Source: Candidatus Rubrimentiphilum sp.
GTDB taxonomy: Bacteria; Vulcanimicrobiota; Vulcanimicrobiia; Vulcanimicrobiales; Vulcanimicrobiaceae
Assembly: GCA_035710515.1 (NCBI GenBank)
Contig: DASTDE010000004.1
Location: 124,001-188,000, forward strand
Length of the DNA: 64,000 bases
Direction of reading: 5' to 3'
The notes beneath the pieces are model-generated. The model made no database searches and had not been told where the DNA came from. It worked only from the letters and a program-made list of their open reading frames with translations. Of the stretch, positions 56,114 to 64,000 are shown in pieces; positions within the stretch are counted from its first letter, which is position 1; each line of letters starts with the position of its first letter. Both the position numbers and the translations under genes were made by a program.

Positions 56114-56795
56114 GCGCGCCTTCCTTACGTATGACGGCGGGAATTGTTTTGGCCAAGATCACGAGGTCGGCCCACGGCGACCACGTGTCGATGTAGCGGT
56201 TGTCCAACCGCATCCACTCCTCAAACGAAACGTCCGAGCGTCCGTTGATCTGCCACAAACATGTGATCCCTTGCGGAACGCTCAGGCGGCGCCGCGCGGA
56301 CGCCGAGTAATGCTCCACCTCGGAAGGGAGCGGCGGACGCGGACCGACGAGCGAGATGTTTCCGAGAACCACGTTCCACAGATTGGGAAGTTCGTCGATG
56401 CTGCTGCGCCGCAAGAACGCTCCCATTGGATGAAGCCGCGGATCGTTCCGTATCTTAAAAACCGGGCCTTCGACCTCGTTGAGGTGCAAGATGTCGTCGC
56501 GCATAGCGTGCGCGCCGTGGACCATCGTCCGCAGTTTGTACATCCGGAAACGCTTGCCGTTTTGTCCCACGCGGTCTTGCGCGTAAAACGGCGAGCCGCG
56601 ATCGGCGAGCATGACGGCCACCGCTGCCACGGCGATCACCGGCAGTGCGAGCAAAAGAAAGCACGAGCCGACCACAATGTCCGTGGCGCGCTTGGCTGCA
56701 AACCACCAGCCCGGCACGATACGCCCTGGTTTTTCCGCCTCGTCGCGCGTTGCAATCGAGCCGCGATCGGCGAGATGAGGTGTCGTTACTTGCAT
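56109..56795 (-). CDS. Undecaprenyl-phosphate sugar phosphotransferase (WcaJ/WbaP/ExoY family)
   Basis: The protein has 228 residues. It has one membrane helix (about 40-65), then the catalytic domain with QDRVGQNGKRFRMYKLRTM, FLRRSSIDELPNLWNVVLG, LVGPRPPLPSEV and PQGITCLWQINGRSD, which are signatures of bacterial sugar transferases. It starts lipid-linked oligosaccharide synthesis by moving a sugar phosphate onto undecaprenyl phosphate. It is 10 bp inside the deoB end. The initiating step for the flippase/ligase route probably lies here. Confidence 0.92.
   Translation of the reverse strand: MQVTTPHLADRGSIATRDEAEKPGRIVPGWWFAAKRATDIVVGSCFLLLALPVIAVAAVAVMLADRGSPFYAQDRVGQNGKRFRMYKLRTMVHGAHAMRDDILHLNEVEGPVFKIRNDPRLHPMGAFLRRSSIDELPNLWNVVLGNISLVGPRPPLPSEVEHYSASARRRLSVPQGITCLWQINGRSDVSFEEWMRLDNRYIDTWSPWADLVILAKTIPAVIRKEGAH
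56111..56113 (-). other. Putative noncanonical start codon (ATT) of murJ
   Basis: ATT at 56113-56111 overlaps the stop of the upstream sugar-phosphate transferase gene and is in frame with the conserved MurJ N-terminus. ATT initiates infC in E. coli, so it is possible. CTG at 56101 is an alternative. Confidence 0.35.
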
Positions 56796-57916
56796 GCCGC
56801 CCCTTCAAAAGATGCAGCTACTGTTTTCCCCACAAGATCGAAACCGTCGACAACGCCCAGGCTGGCGCCCGAATTTTGGCTCAGGTGCACGAACGGCACG
56901 TACTCGCGCGTGTGATCGCTGCCCGGGGCCGTCGGGTCGCAGCCATGATCCGCAGTAAAGAGCACCTCATCACCGGGCTTCAAACATGACTCCAAACGTG
57001 GCAAGAGAGCATCCAGCGCCTCGAGGGCCTCACCATAGCCCCGGACGTTACGCCGGTGTCCGTATTTTGAGTCAAAATCATTAAGGTTGACGAAGATAAA
57101 TCCTTGATCGACGCTCTCGAGCAGCCCGAAAGCCTTTTCCATCGCGTCGCGATTGTCGGTCACCCGGACCGACGAGGCAATTCCGTGCCCACAATAGATA
57201 TCGCAGATTTTTCCCACCGCATGAACCGCGACTCCCTCGGCCGCGAGGCGGTCCAAAATGCTTGGCGGAGGCTCGATTGCATAGTCCCGGCGGTTCGGAG
57301 TTCGCGCGAACGCCCCGGGCGTTCCAGTGAATGGCCTCGCAATAACGCGATTTACCGCGTTCGGCGGAACGAGCATGGCGCGGGCCCGCTCGCACCAATC
57401 GTAGAGCTGCGGGAGGGGAACGATCTCTTCATGCGCCGCTACCTGAAAGACCGAATCAGCGGACGTGTACAAGATCGGACGTCCGGTCGCCATGTGCTCG
57501 CGGCCGAGCTCCTCGATAATCTCAGTTCCCGAGGCGGTCTTGTTTCCCAGCGGCGGTTTGCCGGCAATCTCGGCAAATGCGTCGACAACGTCTTTCGGAA
57601 AACCGTTGGGATAGGTTGGAAAAGGCGTTTCCGTGACGATTCCGGCCATCTCCCAATGTCCGGTGATGGTGTCTTTGCCTTTGCTACGCTCGCGGAGGCG
57701 CGCGACCCGCGCCCTTGGATTCTCCACCGCGGGAACACCCCGGATATCCGTAAGGCAGCCGAGCCCAAGTTTGGTGAAATTGGGCAATGTCAGACCGCCG
57801 AGCCGCCGGGCAACGTTACCTATGGTATTAGCGCCGGGCGCGTCCCCATAATCGAGGGCATCGTCCAGCGCACCAACTCCTCCGGAATCGATGACGAATG
57901 CGGCAAATCGTGGCAT
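56786..57916 (-). CDS. deoB: Phosphopentomutase
   Basis: The protein has 376 residues. It starts MPRFAAFVIDSGGVGAL and has GKDTITGHWEM, the phosphorylation-site loop with its threonine, and VLFTADHGCDPT near the end, all DeoB signatures. It interconverts ribose or deoxyribose 1- and 5-phosphates. ATG 57916 is chosen over the frame reaching 57988, which has 24 unrelated residues. It is a nucleoside-salvage gene at the edge of the polysaccharide locus, and deoA ends the window 6 kb away. Its stop overlaps the WcaJ-like gene by 10 bp. Confidence 0.93.
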   Translation of the reverse strand: MPRFAAFVIDSGGVGALDDALDYGDAPGANTIGNVARRLGGLTLPNFTKLGLGCLTDIRGVPAVENPRARVARLRERSKGKDTITGHWEMAGIVTETPFPTYPNGFPKDVVDAFAEIAGKPPLGNKTASGTEIIEELGREHMATGRPILYTSADSVFQVAAHEEIVPLPQLYDWCERARAMLVPPNAVNRVIARPFTGTPGAFARTPNRRDYAIEPPPSILDRLAAEGVAVHAVGKICDIYCGHGIASSVRVTDNRDAMEKAFGLLESVDQGFIFVNLNDFDSKYGHRRNVRGYGEALEALDALLPRLESCLKPGDEVLFTADHGCDPTAPGSDHTREYVPFVHLSQNSGASLGVVDGFDLVGKTVAASFEGAACK

Positions 57917-57960
57917 TAGGAAGTTCGCCCTTCGAAAAGGCCGGAGAATCGGCCTCCAGA

Positions 57961-59940
57961 ATGAGGGGGGCCGTGCCCCCCATCGCATTATCCGGCGCCC
58001 GCGCGCTGCGCGCGGCAGCCTTCCTCACAGTCCTTTTGACGGGCACGCCTGCCTTTGCCGCGCCGCAGGCCGCTACGCCGCCGCCTGCCGGGCTGCCCCA
58101 GCCGGCCTCCTCGCCTTCTCCGACGCCCGTGCCCCTGCCGTCCTCAACGCCGGTGCCGCCGCCGGTTATCATCCGGCTGAATGCGAGCCGCGTCGAGTTT
58201 TACTACGATCGTTTCTTGGTGGAAGCCGACGGAAACGTGCGCGTGCGCACGTCCGACGGCCTGGTCGCAGAAGGCGATACGTTTTCGATGGATCTCAAAC
58301 TGAACCGCTTCTTACTCGCCGGACACGTTCACGTTTCGAATGCGGCCGGCTCGCAAGACGGCGCGGCCATCGCGGATTTTATGGACTTTGACCGGATCTA
58401 CTTGGTGCCGCTGACACGCGAATCTCAAAACGCGACGGGCATTCCCGATCGCTGGACGTTCGTTGACGGCGACTTCGCGCATCCGGCCAAAGGCCGCGAA
58501 ATGCCCGGCGACACATTTTATTTTCCGGATCTCGGCCAGGCCAAGCCCTATCTGATCGCGAGCTCGGCCGTAATCGGATCGAAATCGTTCGTGCGGTTCT
58601 CCGGCGGGCGTTTCGACGCGGCGGAAGGCGCCGGCGTCTACATTCCCGTTCCGACCTATTACATCAACTTTTCAAGCGATCAGCATCTGGGCGACAATTC
58701 GCTGGCCGGCGCCAACTACGATGCCACCTGGGAGTTCGGCGGCGGCGCAAATTCGATCAGCGCGCTGCATTTTCGTTACGACACGATCAATAAGACGTAT
58801 CTCTCTTTCGAACAGCATTTTAGCGGCCGCAAAGCCTACGCCGTCTTCTCGGTCAACCCGATGACGCGCCCTTCGAAGTTTTGGGATTTGCTGCTCTCGG
58901 ATCAACCGTCAAAAAACATGCAAATTCGCACGTTTACGCAGCTGCACACCTTTCAGTACGGTCTCTCCTCGCCGCTGGAATCGCAGCAGGTCACGACGAT
59001 CCAGGCCACACAGGCGTTGCGGGGATCGTATCTGCAGGGAAGTTACCGGACCGAGAATTTCTCGCTGCTGCCGCTGGGATGTTATCCAAGGACGCCCGGC
59101 AACTTCAGCGACCACTGCACGGTTCCGTTCCATCCGTCCGACGCATGGCTCTCGCTCCAAACGTTCGATCGTCCGTTGACGTCCTATTTTCACGGAACGC
59201 GCATCTACGAACATGCCTCGGCCGGGTTCGGATACCAGCACCAAATCTTCATCAGCGAGGCGAATCCCGGCAAAGCGCTGCAGAACCTGGGCGGCGTCGA
59301 CTACACGACGATCTGGCAGCATCAGCTCGAACTCGAAGTCTTCATGCCCGATCTCAAGTTCGGTCCGGACCTCAACGTTCCGACCAAATACTTCGCGATC
59401 AACGCATCGGTCGACAAGCAGCGCCTGTGGAACTCGCTTCCGCATTATACCGACACCACGCAGAGCAGAATCAGTCTGAGCAAAATCCTGGACCAGCATT
59501 GGCTTTCCTACCTCGATTACACGGTTCGGAACGTCGAGGATAACTACGGGAAACTCCAATCGGTCGAATACCCGGGCTTTACGCCGGTCGTGAACGGCGT
59601 CGAATACCCCGGATATCAGGCGTTTCATGGGACGGCAACGTTCCGCACGTTGAGCCTCGGCATCAACTACAGCAACGGCGGCAACTTCACGTTCAATTTC
59701 TTGGCGCGCAAGCACACCGACTTCCCGGCGCCGATTCCGTTCTTCTTTCAATTTGCATCGCCCGACGTGCTCGGAAACTTCACCGTTCAAAACTTCCTCG
59801 GCCAGCCGCCGTACGATGCGACGGCCGAGGTACGCATGCGGATCAATCCGCACATGTCCATTGACATACAGCGGACGTATTACTTCAATTACTCGAACTT
59901 GCGATGGTCGCCGAACTTTATCTTCCAGGTGATGCAATGA
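57961..59940 (+). CDS. OstA/LptD-like outer-membrane protein
   Basis: The protein has 659 residues. The signal peptide ends in TPAFA, followed by a proline-rich linker (PPAGLPQP, SPTPVPLPS). The next part, VEFYYDRFLVEADGNVRVRTSDGLVAEGD, is an OstA-type domain, and from about residue 200 the sequence is a predicted beta-barrel with aromatic-rich strands. This is the form of LptD, which inserts lipopolysaccharide into the outer membrane, but its C-terminus is not strictly typical. ATG 57961 is preferred over ATG 57898 because the signal peptide starts there. It diverges from deoB. Confidence 0.8.
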   Translation: MRGAVPPIALSGARALRAAAFLTVLLTGTPAFAAPQAATPPPAGLPQPASSPSPTPVPLPSSTPVPPPVIIRLNASRVEFYYDRFLVEADGNVRVRTSDGLVAEGDTFSMDLKLNRFLLAGHVHVSNAAGSQDGAAIADFMDFDRIYLVPLTRESQNATGIPDRWTFVDGDFAHPAKGREMPGDTFYFPDLGQAKPYLIASSAVIGSKSFVRFSGGRFDAAEGAGVYIPVPTYYINFSSDQHLGDNSLAGANYDATWEFGGGANSISALHFRYDTINKTYLSFEQHFSGRKAYAVFSVNPMTRPSKFWDLLLSDQPSKNMQIRTFTQLHTFQYGLSSPLESQQVTTIQATQALRGSYLQGSYRTENFSLLPLGCYPRTPGNFSDHCTVPFHPSDAWLSLQTFDRPLTSYFHGTRIYEHASAGFGYQHQIFISEANPGKALQNLGGVDYTTIWQHQLELEVFMPDLKFGPDLNVPTKYFAINASVDKQRLWNSLPHYTDTTQSRISLSKILDQHWLSYLDYTVRNVEDNYGKLQSVEYPGFTPVVNGVEYPGYQAFHGTATFRTLSLGINYSNGGNFTFNFLARKHTDFPAPIPFFFQFASPDVLGNFTVQNFLGQPPYDATAEVRMRINPHMSIDIQRTYYFNYSNLRWSPNFIFQVMQ

Positions 59941-60767
59941 AATTCGCGCTTCGCATCATCCCCGCCGCCGTGGCCGGCTTGGCGGTTCTCGCAGGTTCGC
60001 TGTTCCCGGTCTCCGCGCAAACCGGCACGATCGCGGTAACGGCGCAGCTGCTCGATTATCAGAACGGATACGTCTTCCTCACGACCGGCGACGGATTTCG
60101 CGTCTTGCCGGCGGTCACCATCGTCGATTACAAAAGCGGCAAACCCGCAGGTCCTCCGGTTTCTCGTCAATACGCACGCTTGACGTTCGATCAAACGGGC
60201 ACAGTTCTAAAAATCGAACTTTCCAAAGCGAAGCTCCCCCCCGAAGGCGATCTGAACGCAATCCGGCGCTTTGCCGTGACACTCTCCTCGCCGGCGCCAA
60301 ATCCGGACCTCGGGCAAAGGAAGATAAGCAGCTCGCCATGTGCGAACGTGCGCCCAGGAAAATCCGTAGTCCTCAACGTCACCGTGCAAGTGCCGCCCAG
60401 TACGCCGCTGACCGACACCGTCTACATGACGACCGACCAAAGCGGATGGAACGCGCAAGCCTACCGGATGGACCGGCGCGACGCGCTGCATTACCGCGTC
60501 CAGCTCAAGCTGCTCTCCGGAACGATTTTGCACTTACTGTTCGATCGCGGATCCATGCAGTCGGTGCAACTCGGAGAAAACGGAATCGAACAGGATCCCT
60601 ACACGATTTGCATAGGCGACGAAGACGCGCAAACGTTTACGAGGACCATCTACCACTGGGCCGATCAGCAAGCGGGCGCGTCGCTGCCGATACCGCAGAC
60701 TTTTCCAACTCCCTACAATCCGGCGCCGTTCCCGAATCTGCCGACGCCGCAGCCGCGGCCGACTTAG
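59937..60767 (+). CDS. Secreted protein with starch-binding-like (CBM20-like) domain
   Basis: The protein has 276 residues. A signal peptide (LAVLAGSLFPVSAQ) precedes an N-terminal part, and the C-terminal half reads VTVQVPPSTPLTDTVYMTTDQSGWN, YRVQLKLLSGTILHLLFDRG and IYHWADQQ, which follow the pattern of CBM20-type or related sugar-binding Ig folds. The family role is carbohydrate binding. ATG 59937 overlaps the LptD-like stop by 4 bp. The stop interlocks with a convergent gene. No enzymatic domain is visible. Confidence 0.7.
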   Translation: MKFALRIIPAAVAGLAVLAGSLFPVSAQTGTIAVTAQLLDYQNGYVFLTTGDGFRVLPAVTIVDYKSGKPAGPPVSRQYARLTFDQTGTVLKIELSKAKLPPEGDLNAIRRFAVTLSSPAPNPDLGQRKISSSPCANVRPGKSVVLNVTVQVPPSTPLTDTVYMTTDQSGWNAQAYRMDRRDALHYRVQLKLLSGTILHLLFDRGSMQSVQLGENGIEQDPYTICIGDEDAQTFTRTIYHWADQQAGASLPIPQTFPTPYNPAPFPNLPTPQPRPT

Positions 60768-61219
60768 CGCAGCGAGATAACGACGTTAAACGCAGTGGTC
60801 GCGCCGGCGGTGTTCATGGCGACGATCTGTGCGTTGTAGTCCCGCAGAAAGTGCCGCGGAATATGCGGCACCGTGTAATTGAGCTGCCAGATGCCGAAAT
60901 CGGTGCGCGGATAACGAATCGCGCGGCCGAGGATTCTTAACTCGACGGCCGCGACATTCGTCGAGGTGATTACGGTTGACGAGATCACATCGCCGCTATG
61001 AAACTCCGGTTCGTTCACGGTAACGGCAAGTATTTGCGGCGCCGCGTCGGGAGGCAGTACAAGCGGCGTCGGTAAGGGCGACGCGGTGGGCGACGGCCCG
61101 GGCGACGACTGCGTCGCACTTGGACTTGGAACCGGCGCCGGGCTAGACGGAATCGTCTGCGCGAATGCTGCCGGTGAAAGTGCGAAGGCCAGGGCTGCGA
61201 AGAGGTGCTGGAGGTTCAT
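60764..61219 (-). CDS. Secreted Pro/Ser-rich protein with Ig-like C-terminus (copy A)
   Basis: The protein has 151 residues. It has a signal peptide ending AFAQ, a proline/serine-rich linker and a C-terminal domain that begins PQILAVTVNEPEF and ends NVVISLR, beta-rich and Ig-like in character. It is similar in order and length to the protein encoded just upstream (copy B), so the two are tandem paralogues. It may be extracytoplasmic. Function is unknown. Confidence 0.65.
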   Translation of the reverse strand: MNLQHLFAALAFALSPAAFAQTIPSSPAPVPSPSATQSSPGPSPTASPLPTPLVLPPDAAPQILAVTVNEPEFHSGDVISSTVITSTNVAAVELRILGRAIRYPRTDFGIWQLNYTVPHIPRHFLRDYNAQIVAMNTAGATTAFNVVISLR

Positions 61220-61227
61220 CTTCTAGC

Positions 61228-61752
61228 CTAACGTATCGTGATGGGCAAGGAGCTCGATACCGACTGACCTTTGGCGTTCGCCGCGACGATCGTGATCGTA
61301 TAGGTCCGTCGCAATACGGGCGGAAGCTCCGGAACGCGGTACGAGAGCGCGAAATAGCCCTCGCTCACTTTTGTCAGCGGGGACGAATACCCGGCGATGC
61401 TGGCCTGCACGCGCGTCACGTCCGCTGACGTTGTGACGGTGCCGGTCACGATTTGACCGCCGGTTGCTACCGGCGTGCTGAGCGAAACGGCGACGATTTT
61501 CGGCGCGGCGGACGGACGAACGCGAGTACCGGCTGCACTTGGAGCGGCGGAAGGTTGAGCCGCGGGCGGCGAGGGCTCGGAAGTTTGTACCGGCGGGGCC
61601 GCATGCTGCGGCGACGGTCGTGGCGCGATCGACGCAAGGGGAACCGGTCCGCCGAGTGCGATGCCGGCGGCCACGTGGCTGTACCAGTCCAGTGCGGCAA
61701 CCGCGCCGAGAACGACGGCTGCGAGAATGGCGGCTATCAATACGCGCGACAT
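61228..61752 (-). CDS. Membrane-anchored Pro-rich protein with Ig-like C-terminus (copy B)
   Basis: The protein has 174 residues. It has an N-terminal membrane helix (VLIAAILAAVVLGAVAAL), a proline- and alanine-rich stretch and a domain PKIVAVSLSTPVAT to SLPITIR. This aligns with copy A: PKIVAV/PQILAV, VATGGQIVTGTV/HSGDVISSTV, LSYRVPELP/LNYTVPHIP, and IVAANAKG/IVAMNTAG. It is 8 bp upstream of copy A. Function is unknown. Confidence 0.65.
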   Translation of the reverse strand: MSRVLIAAILAAVVLGAVAALDWYSHVAAGIALGGPVPLASIAPRPSPQHAAPPVQTSEPSPPAAQPSAAPSAAGTRVRPSAAPKIVAVSLSTPVATGGQIVTGTVTTSADVTRVQASIAGYSSPLTKVSEGYFALSYRVPELPPVLRRTYTITIVAANAKGQSVSSSLPITIR

Positions 61753-61836
61753 AGCTAGGGCAACGTGCTCGTCCGCGCGGGCGTTTCATTCCTGCGGTGG
61801 AGGCCATAGTCTCGACGCGCGGCGAACCGCCCCTCG

Positions 61837-62796
61837 ATGGCAACCAACTCGGCGCCCGTTACTTTGAGCGTGGTCGTGCCTCTCTATAACGAGGAGGCCA
61901 ATGTGACGCCGCTTGTCGAGCGGATTGTCGGCATCGTCGAGAGTTTGCCCGATCATCCAACCTACGAGCTGATCCTGGTAAACGACGGTAGCATAGACGG
62001 GACCGCGGACAGCATCCGGAACGAACTGCGGCGCCGTCCGCACATCGTCTTCATTAATCTTTCGCGCAACTTCGGCCATCAGCTTGCCGCGACCGCGGGA
62101 CTGGACGTTTCGCGCGGCGAGGCGATCGTGCTCATGGACGGCGACCTGCAAGATCCGCCCGAACTCATTCCGGAGTTCCTGGAACGGTGGCGCGCCGGCT
62201 ACGACGTGATCTACGCAGTTCGCCGAAGCCGCAAAGGAGAGAGCGCGTTCAAGCTCGGGACAGCGCGCGCGTTTTACCGGATCATGCGCCGCCTCACCAA
62301 CGTCTCGATACCGATGGATGCGGGAGATTTCCGGCTGATGAGCCGCAGAGTCGTTGAAGTGCTGAAACGGTCGCGCGAACGCCACCGGTTCTTGCGCGGA
62401 ATGGTAAGCTGGGCCGGATTCGCGCAAACCGCCGTAGAGTACGACCGCGACGAACGCCGCGCCGGCGTCAGCAAGTATCCGCTTTCCAAGATGTTCAAAC
62501 TGGCAATCGACGGCGTCACGTCGTTTTCCGACGTACCGCTGCGGTTCGCCTCGTATCTCGGTTTCGTGGTCAGCACCGCTGCGTTCATATACGCGATCCT
62601 GATCATTTTCTTTCGCATCTTCCATTTGGGCATTCCGGAGTTCACGCGCGGATGGGCTTCCACGATGGTTGCTATTCTATTCTTGGGCGGAGTGCAGTTG
62701 ATCGGAATCGGCATCCTCGGTGAGTATATCGGGCGCATTTACGATGAGGTAAAAGGCCGCCCGCTCTATCTTATTTCGGAGATCGAGCGATCGTGA
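61837..62796 (+). CDS. GT2 polyprenyl-phosphate glycosyltransferase (GtrB/ArnC-like)
   Basis: The protein has 319 residues. It begins LSVVVPLYNEE, has VNDGSIDGT, LSRNFGHQLAATAGL, the DxD-type MDGDLQDPPE, and two C-terminal membrane helices. It would make undecaprenyl-phosphate-linked sugar. The next gene is a TSUP transporter 10 bp downstream. The protein is closest by eye to the one at 51647. The sugar is unknown. Confidence 0.9.
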   Translation: MATNSAPVTLSVVVPLYNEEANVTPLVERIVGIVESLPDHPTYELILVNDGSIDGTADSIRNELRRRPHIVFINLSRNFGHQLAATAGLDVSRGEAIVLMDGDLQDPPELIPEFLERWRAGYDVIYAVRRSRKGESAFKLGTARAFYRIMRRLTNVSIPMDAGDFRLMSRRVVEVLKRSRERHRFLRGMVSWAGFAQTAVEYDRDERRAGVSKYPLSKMFKLAIDGVTSFSDVPLRFASYLGFVVSTAAFIYAILIIFFRIFHLGIPEFTRGWASTMVAILFLGGVQLIGIGILGEYIGRIYDEVKGRPLYLISEIERS

Positions 62797-62806
62797 CGGC
62801 GCCCTA

Positions 62807-63592
62807 GTGAACATCGAGCTGGTGCTGATTGGCCTCATCATCGGCATGTTCATCGGCATCTCCGGAGTGGGCGGCGGTTCGATCATGACGCCGGTCCTGA
62901 TCCTCGTCCTCGGGATCAATCCGTTAGTTGCGGTCGGTACCGATTTGCTCTACAGCGTGCCCACGAAAATTCTGGCGGCATTCGTGCACGCGCGCCAGCG
63001 CACGATCGAATGGCGCATCGTTTGGGCGCTCCTGTGGGGCGGCATTCCCGGCGTGGTTGCCGGCGTGATACTTCTGATTGCGGCGCGCCACTATTTCGAT
63101 TTTGAGACCGTGACGAAATTGGTGAAGATGTGCGTCGGCATCGCGCTCTTCATTTGCGCTGCGGCCTTGCTCCTCAGTCTGCTCCTCAAACGCACGGCCG
63201 AAAGCAGCGCAGAGGACCCGGCGTTCCTGGTAGAGGCGCAGGGCACGCGCGCCAAGTTGATCGCGTCAGGCGCTGGCGTCGGATTTTTGGTGGCGGTGAC
63301 GTCGGTCGGAAGCGGCGCCATGACGCTGCCCCTCTTGTTTCTGATCGTGCCGTTCGTGGGCATTCGCAGACTCGTCGGTTCCGATATCGTCTTTGCCGCG
63401 TTCCTGATTCCGGCCGCGGCCCTCGGCCATGCGACGCTCGGCGACGTCAACTACCGCGTCGCATTGACGCTCTTGGCCGGGTCCCTGCCCGGTGCATACA
63501 TCGGTAGCAAGTTGTGCAACGTGCTCTCCGAGGTTTGGCTGCGGCCGATGGTTGCGGCCGTCCTGATTATTGCGGGAAGCCGGCTCGTCTAA
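62807..63592 (+). CDS. TSUP-family permease (TauE/SafE-like)
   Basis: The protein has 261 residues and about eight helices. GIGGVGG-type signature GISGVGGGSIMTPVL is near the N-terminus and SVGSGAMTLPLLFLIVP in the second half, as in TauE/SafE proteins. The family exports sulfite, sulfoacetate or related anions, and some members have other substrates. A link to sulfur use by the cysD/cysNC genes is suggestive only. GTG 62807 is the start. Confidence 0.8.
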   Translation: MNIELVLIGLIIGMFIGISGVGGGSIMTPVLILVLGINPLVAVGTDLLYSVPTKILAAFVHARQRTIEWRIVWALLWGGIPGVVAGVILLIAARHYFDFETVTKLVKMCVGIALFICAAALLLSLLLKRTAESSAEDPAFLVEAQGTRAKLIASGAGVGFLVAVTSVGSGAMTLPLLFLIVPFVGIRRLVGSDIVFAAFLIPAAALGHATLGDVNYRVALTLLAGSLPGAYIGSKLCNVLSEVWLRPMVAAVLIIAGSRLV

Positions 63593-63595
63593 CGA

Positions 63596-64000
63596 TCACG
63601 CCGAATCTGCAGGCTTGATCACATCGTAAATCAGCGGCGGCGGTTCGGCCGGCGTCGCGGCGATTTTGAACGATGCTTCCAGGTTACGCACGTGTTCTTT
63701 GTCGGCGCCGTAGACGCGGGCGAGCGGCTGACCCGCTTCGACGCGGTCGCCGATTTGCGCGCAGATGAAAAGCCCGCCGAGTTTGTCGTGTTGGCAGAGC
63801 CGCCGGCCGGCATTGCCCAAGTGCACGACGTCCATCGCGTGCACGAAGCCGCTATGCGCCGCCTTGACCGTCAGCGGCTTGGCGTCGAGCTCCATGCCCT
63901 CGAGCGCGCTGCGCGAAGCGCCCTGAGCCTCGACCATCTCGAGAAGCTTGGCATAACCGCTGCCGTCGTTTAATGCTTGGCGCACGCGCTCTTGCCCGCC
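63596..64000 (-). CDS. deoA: Pyrimidine-nucleoside phosphorylase, C-terminal part (5' end outside window)
   Basis: About 135 codons are visible. The C-terminus has AALEGMELDAKPLTVKAAHSGFVHAMDVVHLGNAGRRL-type sequence and RVEAGQPLARVYG, the PYNP_C domain of DeoA/Pyn. It phosphorolyses pyrimidine nucleosides. The gene continues beyond base 64000, and its stop is 3 bp from that of the convergent TSUP gene. deoB lies 6 kb to the left, separated by six genes, although the two are often adjacent. Confidence 0.85.
   Translation of the reverse strand, partial: GGQERVRQALNDGSGYAKLLEMVEAQGASRSALEGMELDAKPLTVKAAHSGFVHAMDVVHLGNAGRRLCQHDKLGGLFICAQIGDRVEAGQPLARVYGADKEHVRNLEASFKIAATPAEPPPLIYDVIKPADSA

Overview
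The window is one GC-rich, almost gap-free surface-polysaccharide locus. It has about 60 protein genes on both strands, no rRNA or tRNA genes, no CRISPR array and no recognisable insertion sequence. No gene-free stretch is longer than about 160 bases. The organism looks like a diderm bacterium: there is an OstA/LptD-like outer-membrane protein, a MurJ flippase, O-antigen-ligase and WcaJ-type enzymes, and secreted lipoproteins. Gene order and protein style suggest a poorly cultured lineage such as Candidatus Eremiobacterota (WPS-2), but that is a guess from memory. The locus is accessory biosynthesis embedded among housekeeping genes (deoB, murJ, deoA) at its right end.

Region by region. (1) 1-9928: sugar-nucleotide enzymes (epimerase, HddA-type kinase, GDP-fucose-synthase-like reductase), a GtrA protein and a GT2, followed by an acyl-decoration module of MBOAT acyltransferase, FkbH-like loader, acyl carrier protein, MaoC-SDR fusion and SGNH protein. 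(2) 8972-17633 (minus): an overlapping gene chain of O-antigen ligase, rfbD, PHP phosphoesterase, cysD, cysNC, ABC-2 permease, ABC ATPase and SGNH protein. It links PAPS synthesis to polysaccharide export. (3) 17628-28290: glycosyltransferases, a second ABC exporter, a methyltransferase with a long coiled coil (WbdD-like architecture), a GT-C-like membrane protein and a lipoprotein. (4) 28291-38257 (minus): a ten-gene operon with a GT2, small membrane protein, GMC oxidoreductase, epimerase, lipoprotein, methyltransferase, fused GT4-GT2, AMP-ligase, second ACP and a WcbI-family protein. (5) 38415-49203: two antibiotic-type O-methyltransferases, rfbCAB, a WbpD-like acetyltransferase, two DegT aminotransferases, a sulfotransferase, an epimerase, a Gfo/Idh oxidoreductase and a Wzx-type flippase. 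(6) 49313-54497 (plus): membrane protein, deacetylase, GT2, methyltransferase and GNAT/FemAB-like protein. (7) 54494-64000: murJ, WcaJ-like initiating transferase, deoB, LptD-like protein, three small secreted proteins, a GtrB-like GT2, a TSUP transporter and the end of deoA.

Taken together the genes could build glycans containing dTDP-rhamnose and amino- or heptose-type sugars, methylate, sulfate and acylate them, and export them by two ABC systems plus a flippase route. The most notable points are: a Dlt-like acylation module in which FkbH would replace DltA; a second AMP-ligase/ACP/WcbI acylation module; an overlapping sulfate-activation and exporter operon with a likely PAP phosphatase; a domain shared by a lipoprotein and the extracytoplasmic part of the O-antigen ligase; a murJ gene with no ATG, GTG or TTG start; and convergent gene pairs whose stop codons interlock by exactly 4 bp at five places.
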